A stretch of DNA of 40,171 nt from the NCBI RefSeq assembly GCF_030824335.1, contig NZ_JAVBXX010000031.1, forward strand, positions 1 through 40,171, in the 5' to 3' direction. Below the pieces are notes generated by a model. That model was not told the DNA's origin and ran no database searches. It worked only from the letters and a program-made list of their open reading frames with translations. This DNA is from Azonexus sp. (lineage in GTDB: Bacteria > Pseudomonadota > Gammaproteobacteria > Burkholderiales > Rhodocyclaceae). A program made the translations under genes and the position numbers. Shown one piece after another: positions 35,967 to 40,171 of this stretch. Each line of letters opens with the position of its first letter. The stretch's first letter is position 1.

Positions 35967-36803
35967 ATGTCCGCAACTTCCCCGGAAATCGGCCTGCGCA
36001 TCAAGGCGGGCGGCATCGAAACCAACTACCACGATGTCGGCGCAGTCTCCGGCAATGGGCGGCCGGTGCTGCTTATCCATGGTTCCGGACCGGGCGTCAC
36101 GGCCTGGGCCAACTGGCGTCTGGTGTTGCCGGAACTGGGCAAGGCCTGCCGGGCGATTGCGCCGGACATGGTCGGTTTCGGTTACACCGAGCGGCCGGCC
36201 GGTGTGCTGTACAGCCTCGATGGCTGGGTGAATCACGCCATCGGCCTGCTCGATGCGCTGGGTATCGAACAGACCGACCTGATCGGCAATTCCTTCGGTG
36301 GTGCGGTTTCGCTGGCTTTGGCCATTCGCCACCCGCAACGCGTGCGCCGGCTGGTCTTGATGGGCAGCGCCGGCGTGCCGTTCGAGATCACGCCGGAACT
36401 GGATGCGGTCTGGGGCTACCAGCCGTCGTTGGCGGCAATGCGCGGCCTGCTCGACATCTTCGCTTACGACCGCACGCTGGTCACCGACGAGCTGGCCGAG
36501 CTGCGTTATCAAGCCAGCATCCGTCCCGGCTTCCAGGAAGCGTTTGCCGCCATGTTCCCGGCCCCGCGTCAGCGCTGGGTCGAGGCCATGGCCAGTCGCG
36601 AAGCCGATGTCCGGGGTATCCAGCACAAGACGCTGCTCATCCACGGGCGTGACGACCGGGTTATCCCGCTGAGCACCTCGGTCACGCTGAATAGCTGGAT
36701 CGACAACTCGCAACTGCATGTATTCGGCCGCTGCGGGCACTGGGTCCAGATCGAACACAACCGCGAATTCAACCGGCTGGTCAGCAATTTCCTGGCCGAA
36801 TAA
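35967..36803 (+). CDS. dmpD: 2-hydroxymuconic semialdehyde hydrolase
   Basis: This 278-aa alpha/beta hydrolase takes the hydrolytic branch, releasing formate (or acetate from methylated substrates) and 2-oxopent-4-enoate. The triad is visible: nucleophile Ser in LIGNSFGGAVSLAL, Asp in HGRDDRVIP and His in GRCGHWVQIEH. The oxyanion segment is HGSGPGVTAW. Size matches DmpD/XylF (about 283). It is 12 nt after dmpC and 12 nt before dmpE. Having both branches suggests use of phenol and methylphenols, which is an inference. Confidence 0.95.
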   Translation: MSATSPEIGLRIKAGGIETNYHDVGAVSGNGRPVLLIHGSGPGVTAWANWRLVLPELGKACRAIAPDMVGFGYTERPAGVLYSLDGWVNHAIGLLDALGIEQTDLIGNSFGGAVSLALAIRHPQRVRRLVLMGSAGVPFEITPELDAVWGYQPSLAAMRGLLDIFAYDRTLVTDELAELRYQASIRPGFQEAFAAMFPAPRQRWVEAMASREADVRGIQHKTLLIHGRDDRVIPLSTSVTLNSWIDNSQLHVFGRCGHWVQIEHNREFNRLVSNFLAE

Positions 36804-36815
36804 AGAGAAAGCATC

Positions 36816-37598
36816 ATGGAAAAATCGCAAATCAAACAACTGGGCGACGAACTGTACGCAGCGCTGGTCAGCGGCCGGACTGTCAGCCCGCTGACTTCGC
36901 GCGGCTTCGACATCAGCATCGAGGACGCCTATCACATCCAGCAGCAGATGCTGTCCCGGCGTCTGGAAAAGGGCGAGCGCGTGATCGGCAAGAAGATCGG
37001 CGTGACCAGCAAGCCGGTAATGAACCTGCTTGGCGTGCATCAGCCGGATTTCGGTTACCTGCTCGACGGCATGGTGTACAACGAGGGCGAATCCATCGCC
37101 ATGGATACGCTGATCCAGCCGAAGGCCGAAGGCGAAATCGCTTTCCTGCTGAAGAAGGACCTGCAAGGCCCGGGCGTTACCGCTGCCGATGTGCTGGCCG
37201 CCACCGAAGGCGTCATGGCCTGCTTCGAGATCGTCGATTCGCGCATCACCGACTGGAAGATCAAGATCCAGGACACCGTCGCCGACAACGCTTCCTGCGG
37301 CGTCTTCGTGCTCGGCGACCAACTGGTCGATATTGCCAATGTCGACCTTGGCCTGTGCGGCATGGTCCTCGAAAAGAACGGCGAGATCGTCGTCACTGGT
37401 GCCGGTGCGGCGACCATGGGCCATCCGGTCAACGCCATGGTCTGGCTGGCCAATACGCTGGGCAATCTGGGCATCGCCCTGAAAGCCGGCGACATCGTGC
37501 TGTCCGGCGCGATGGGGGCGATGGTCCCGGTGGTCAAGGGCGACAACCTGCGCATGACCATTGGCGGTATCGGTGGTTGTTCGGTGCGTTTCGTTTAA
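36816..37598 (+). CDS. dmpE: 2-oxopent-4-enoate (2-hydroxypentadienoate) hydratase
   Basis: This 260-aa metal-dependent enzyme hydrates 2-hydroxypenta-2,4-dienoate to 4-hydroxy-2-oxovalerate. Family strings include RVIGKKIGVTSKPVMNLLGV, PKAEGEIAFLLKKDL, EIVDSRITDWKIKIQDTVAD then NASCGVFV, and the C-terminal KGDNLRMTIGGIGGCSVRF. Length matches DmpE/XylJ (about 261). The related decarboxylase DmpH shares the fold, but the sequence fits the hydratase. The SDR gene starts 14 nt later. Confidence 0.94.
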   Translation: MEKSQIKQLGDELYAALVSGRTVSPLTSRGFDISIEDAYHIQQQMLSRRLEKGERVIGKKIGVTSKPVMNLLGVHQPDFGYLLDGMVYNEGESIAMDTLIQPKAEGEIAFLLKKDLQGPGVTAADVLAATEGVMACFEIVDSRITDWKIKIQDTVADNASCGVFVLGDQLVDIANVDLGLCGMVLEKNGEIVVTGAGAATMGHPVNAMVWLANTLGNLGIALKAGDIVLSGAMGAMVPVVKGDNLRMTIGGIGGCSVRFV

Positions 37599-37612
37599 GT
37601 CGGGCCGCGACA

Positions 37613-38407
37613 ATGGACTTCCAGATAAACGGCAAAATTGCCCTGATTTCCGGGTCGACCGCAGGAATCGGCTTTGCCATAGCCTGCGAACTGGCCCGCG
37701 AAGGCGCGACGGTGGTAATCAACGGGCGCAGCCAGCAAAGCGTCGATGCGGCGCTTGGCCGCTTGCGGGCGCAGGTCGCCGGGGCTGACGTGCAGGGTGT
37801 GGCAGCCGATCTGTCTACGCCGGCCGGCTGCCAGACGCTGTTCGCCGCCTGTCCGCAGGTCGACATCCTGGTCAACAACCTCGGCATCTTCGACCCGCAG
37901 CCCTTCGAGGCCATTGCGGACGACGAATGGCAGCGCTTCTTCGACGTCAATGTGATGAGCGGCGTGCGTCTGTCCCGCCATTACCTGCCGGCCATGAAGG
38001 CGGCCAACTGGGGGCGTATCGTTTTCATCTCCAGCGAATCCGGCATCAACACGCCGGGCGAGATGGTGCATTACGGCATGACCAAGTCGGCCCAGCTGGC
38101 GGTGTCGCGCGGCCTGGCCCAGAGCTGCGCCGGTAGCGGGGTCACGGTCAATGCCGTGCTGCCCGGTCCGACGCGTTCGGAAGGCGTCGGCGAATTCTTT
38201 GCCAAGCTGGCCGCCGATTCGGGCATCAGCCTCGATGCAATGGAACGCCGCTTCTTCGCCGAAGGCCGGCCGACCTCCATCCTGAAACGCATGATCGATC
38301 CGGCTGAAGTGGCGGCGCTGGTTGCCTACGTCTGTAGCGCACGCGCCGCGGCAACCACCGGTGCCGCGCTGCGCGTCGAAGGCGGCATCGTTTCCACGAT
38401 TTGTTGA
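37613..38407 (+). CDS. Short-chain dehydrogenase/reductase within the meta operon
   Basis: This 264-aa classical SDR has the cofactor motif [17 protein letters not shown] (GxxxGxG pattern GSTAGIG), NNLG, the catalytic Ser in FISSESGIN, and YGMTK supplying Tyr and Lys. It ends [15 protein letters not shown], typical of the 3-oxoacyl-ACP-reductase-like subgroup. The ATG at 37613 gives the usual N-terminus [14 protein letters not shown]. The gene sits between dmpE and dmpF, where classical dmp/xyl operons have no SDR. A substrate linked to aromatic or side-chain oxidation can be imagined but not read. Codon use looks like the neighbours. Confidence 0.88.
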   Translation: MDFQINGKIALISGSTAGIGFAIACELAREGATVVINGRSQQSVDAALGRLRAQVAGADVQGVAADLSTPAGCQTLFAACPQVDILVNNLGIFDPQPFEAIADDEWQRFFDVNVMSGVRLSRHYLPAMKAANWGRIVFISSESGINTPGEMVHYGMTKSAQLAVSRGLAQSCAGSGVTVNAVLPGPTRSEGVGEFFAKLAADSGISLDAMERRFFAEGRPTSILKRMIDPAEVAALVAYVCSARAAATTGAALRVEGGIVSTIC

Positions 38408-38432
38408 ACACATCCCAACAAGGACTACGAAT

Positions 38433-39359
38433 ATGACTCAAAAAATCAAATGCGCGCTGATCGGTCCGGGCAACATCGGCACCGACCTGCTGTACAAGTT
38501 GAAGCGCAGCCCCTTCCTGGAGCCGGTCTGGATGATCGGCATTGATCCGGAATCGGAAGGCCTCAAGCGGGCGGCCGAGATGGGCCTGAAGACCTGCGCG
38601 ACCGGCGTCGACGGCTTCCTGCCGCACGTGCTGGCAGACAATATCCAGATCGCCTTCGATGCGACCTCGGCCTATGTGCATGCCGAGAACAGCCGCAAGC
38701 TGAATGCGCTGGGCGTCTTGATGATCGACCTGACGCCGGCCGCCATCGGTCCGTACTGCGTGCCGCCGGTCAATCTGAAGGAGCACGTCGGCAAGCGCGA
38801 GATGAACGTCAACATGGTCACCTGCGGCGGGCAGGCGACCATCCCGATGGTCGCTGCCGTATCACGCGTCCAGCCGGTGGCCTACGGCGAAATCGTCGCC
38901 ACCGTGTCGTCCAAATCGGCCGGTCCGGGCACGCGCAAGAACATTGATGAATTCACCCGCACCACCGCTGGCGCGGTCGAGAAGGTCGGCGGGGCGAAAA
39001 AGGGTAAGGCGATCATCATCATCAACCCGGCCGAACCGCCGCTGGTCATGCGCGACACCGTGCACTGTCTGACGGTCGACACCCCGGATCAGGCAAAAAT
39101 CACCGAATCGATCCACGCCATGATCCTGGAAGTCCAGAAATACGTGCCGGGTTACCGCCTGGTCAATGGCCCGGTGTTCGACGGCAACCGCGTCTCCGTC
39201 TACATGGAAGTCACCGGCCTCGGCGACTTCCTGCCGACCTACGCCGGCAACCTCGACATCATGACCGCCGCCGGGGCGCGCACCGCCGAGATGTTCGCTG
39301 AAGAAATGATCAAGGGCACGCTCAAGCTTGAGCCCGTCGTTGCTCAATCCGTGGCCTAA
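38433..39359 (+). CDS. dmpF: Acetaldehyde dehydrogenase (acylating)
   Basis: This 308-aa enzyme converts acetaldehyde, NAD and CoA to acetyl-CoA and forms a channelling complex with the DmpG aldolase. The N-terminal GPGNIGTDL (about 11-19) binds NAD and the catalytic Cys lies in [26 protein letters not shown] and [15 protein letters not shown] are also typical. Length fits DmpF (307-312). AAGGA lies 8 nt before the ATG at 38433. The stop is 12 nt before dmpG. Confidence 0.95.
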   Translation: MTQKIKCALIGPGNIGTDLLYKLKRSPFLEPVWMIGIDPESEGLKRAAEMGLKTCATGVDGFLPHVLADNIQIAFDATSAYVHAENSRKLNALGVLMIDLTPAAIGPYCVPPVNLKEHVGKREMNVNMVTCGGQATIPMVAAVSRVQPVAYGEIVATVSSKSAGPGTRKNIDEFTRTTAGAVEKVGGAKKGKAIIIINPAEPPLVMRDTVHCLTVDTPDQAKITESIHAMILEVQKYVPGYRLVNGPVFDGNRVSVYMEVTGLGDFLPTYAGNLDIMTAAGARTAEMFAEEMIKGTLKLEPVVAQSVA

Positions 39360-39371
39360 GGAGAAGAAGAA

Positions 39372-40171
39372 ATGACACTGAAAGGCAAGAAAGTCACCGT
39401 CCACGACATGACCCTGCGCGACGGCATGCATCCCAAGCGGCACCTGATGACGCTGGACCAGATGGTCAGCATCGCCAGCGGCCTCGATGCCGCTGGCGTA
39501 CCGCTGATCGAAGTCACCCACGGCGATGGCCTGGGCGGTTCTTCGGTCAACTACGGTTTCCCGGCCCATACCGACGAGGAATACCTTGGCGCGGTGATTC
39601 CGAAGATGAAGCAGGCCAAGGTCTCGGCACTGTTACTGCCGGGCATCGGCACCGTCGATCACCTGAAGATGGCGCGTGATCTGGGCGTCAACACCATTCG
39701 CGTCGCCACCCACTGCACCGAGGCTGACGTCTCGGAGCAGCACATCACGATGGCGCGCAAGCTCGACATGGATACCGTCGGCTTCCTGATGATGGCGCAC
39801 ATGAACAGCGCCGAAGGCTTGGTCAAGCAGGCCAAGCTGATGGAAGGCTATGGCGCCAACTGCATCTACGTCACCGACTCGGCCGGCCACCTGCTGCCCG
39901 AGGGCGTCAAGGAACGTCTCAGTGCCGTGCGTGCCGCGCTGAAGCCGGAAACCGAACTCGGTTTCCACGGCCACCACAACCTGGCCATGGGCGTGGCGAA
40001 CAGCATCGCGGCCATCGAAGTCGGCGCCAACCGCATCGATGCAGCCGCTGCCGGTCTCGGGGCCGGCGCCGGCAACACGCCGATGGAAGTGCTGATCGCC
40101 GTGTGCAGCCTGATGGGCATCGAGACCGGGGTCGATGTCGCGAAGATCACCGACGTCGCCGAAGACCTCGT
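39372..40171 (+). CDS. dmpG: 4-hydroxy-2-oxovalerate aldolase, cut by the window end
   Basis: The first 266 codons of a roughly 340-codon gene are present. The enzyme splits 4-hydroxy-2-oxovalerate into pyruvate and acetaldehyde, which passes to DmpF. The metal-binding and catalytic start [25 protein letters not shown], the catalytic region [15 protein letters not shown] and [17 protein letters not shown] are intact. GGAGAAGAAGAA lies just before the ATG. The C-terminal domain that contacts DmpF is outside the window. Confidence 0.95.
   Translation, partial: MTLKGKKVTVHDMTLRDGMHPKRHLMTLDQMVSIASGLDAAGVPLIEVTHGDGLGGSSVNYGFPAHTDEEYLGAVIPKMKQAKVSALLLPGIGTVDHLKMARDLGVNTIRVATHCTEADVSEQHITMARKLDMDTVGFLMMAHMNSAEGLVKQAKLMEGYGANCIYVTDSAGHLLPEGVKERLSAVRAALKPETELGFHGHHNLAMGVANSIAAIEVGANRIDAAAAGLGAGAGNTPMEVLIAVCSLMGIETGVDVAKITDVAEDL

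Noticed and set aside
34230..37613. An 1127-codon open frame on the minus strand under dmpC, dmpD and dmpE
   Set aside because: It is antisense to three clearly recognised genes with catalytic motifs; its His/Asp/Arg/Gln-rich low-complexity translation is the usual mirror of GC-rich codon use.

Overview
The window looks like a chromosomal segment of a betaproteobacterium of the Rhodocyclaceae type, with Dechloromonas or a close relative the best guess. This is inferred from GC-rich coding, the gene families present and a multicomponent phenol hydroxylase plus meta-cleavage pathway. No 16S gene or other species marker is present, so the assignment is an inference.

Layout. 1-720: insertion-sequence debris, namely the tail of an IS3-type transposase butted against a decayed IS66-type tnpA/tnpB end. 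720-2581 (minus): an Hpt plus HD-GYP signalling protein translationally coupled to tcdA. 2719-3830 (plus): ispB, a tRNA-Pro(CGG) and a terminator. 3898-8227 (plus): hflX, a hybrid histidine kinase whose sensor domain carries a CxxCH haem motif, and gph. 8332-18251 (minus): a central-carbon cluster read fbp, tkt, gap, epd, pgk, pyk, fba. It is interrupted by one unrecognised plus-strand gene (13445-13954) with a bidirectional terminator on its gap side. 18298-21419 (minus): a three-PAS GGDEF-EAL protein and a thioredoxin-fold protein. 21462-25034 (plus): rsmE, a two-domain polyphosphate:AMP phosphotransferase and argA.

25076-40171 is an aromatic catabolic island. A DmpR/XylR-type sigma54 activator (minus) diverges from dmpKLMNOP, which encodes the phenol to catechol monooxygenase and is followed by a XylT/DmpQ-like ferredoxin. 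A sigma54 -24/-12 element and a DmpR-like upstream site lie between activator and operon. A GntR/FCD regulator (minus) then separates the hydroxylase operon from the lower pathway: catechol 2,3-dioxygenase, a DUF336/HbpS-like protein, dmpC, dmpD, dmpE, an extra short-chain dehydrogenase, dmpF and dmpG (cut by the window end). Phenol would be hydroxylated to catechol, cleaved extradiol to 2-hydroxymuconic semialdehyde and converted to pyruvate and acetyl-CoA, feeding gluconeogenesis through the neighbouring central-carbon genes. The decarboxylase (dmpH) and tautomerase (dmpI) are not in the window and may lie downstream.

The most interesting non-coding signal is a roughly 20-bp motif (ATTTATAAAAAT followed by CTCGAGAA) found in opposite orientations in both regulatory intergenic regions of the island, one next to dmpR/dmpK and one beside the lower-pathway promoter. 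This suggests one regulator may tie the two operons together. A short motif, GTYGACCGCA, is also strongly over-represented across the whole window.
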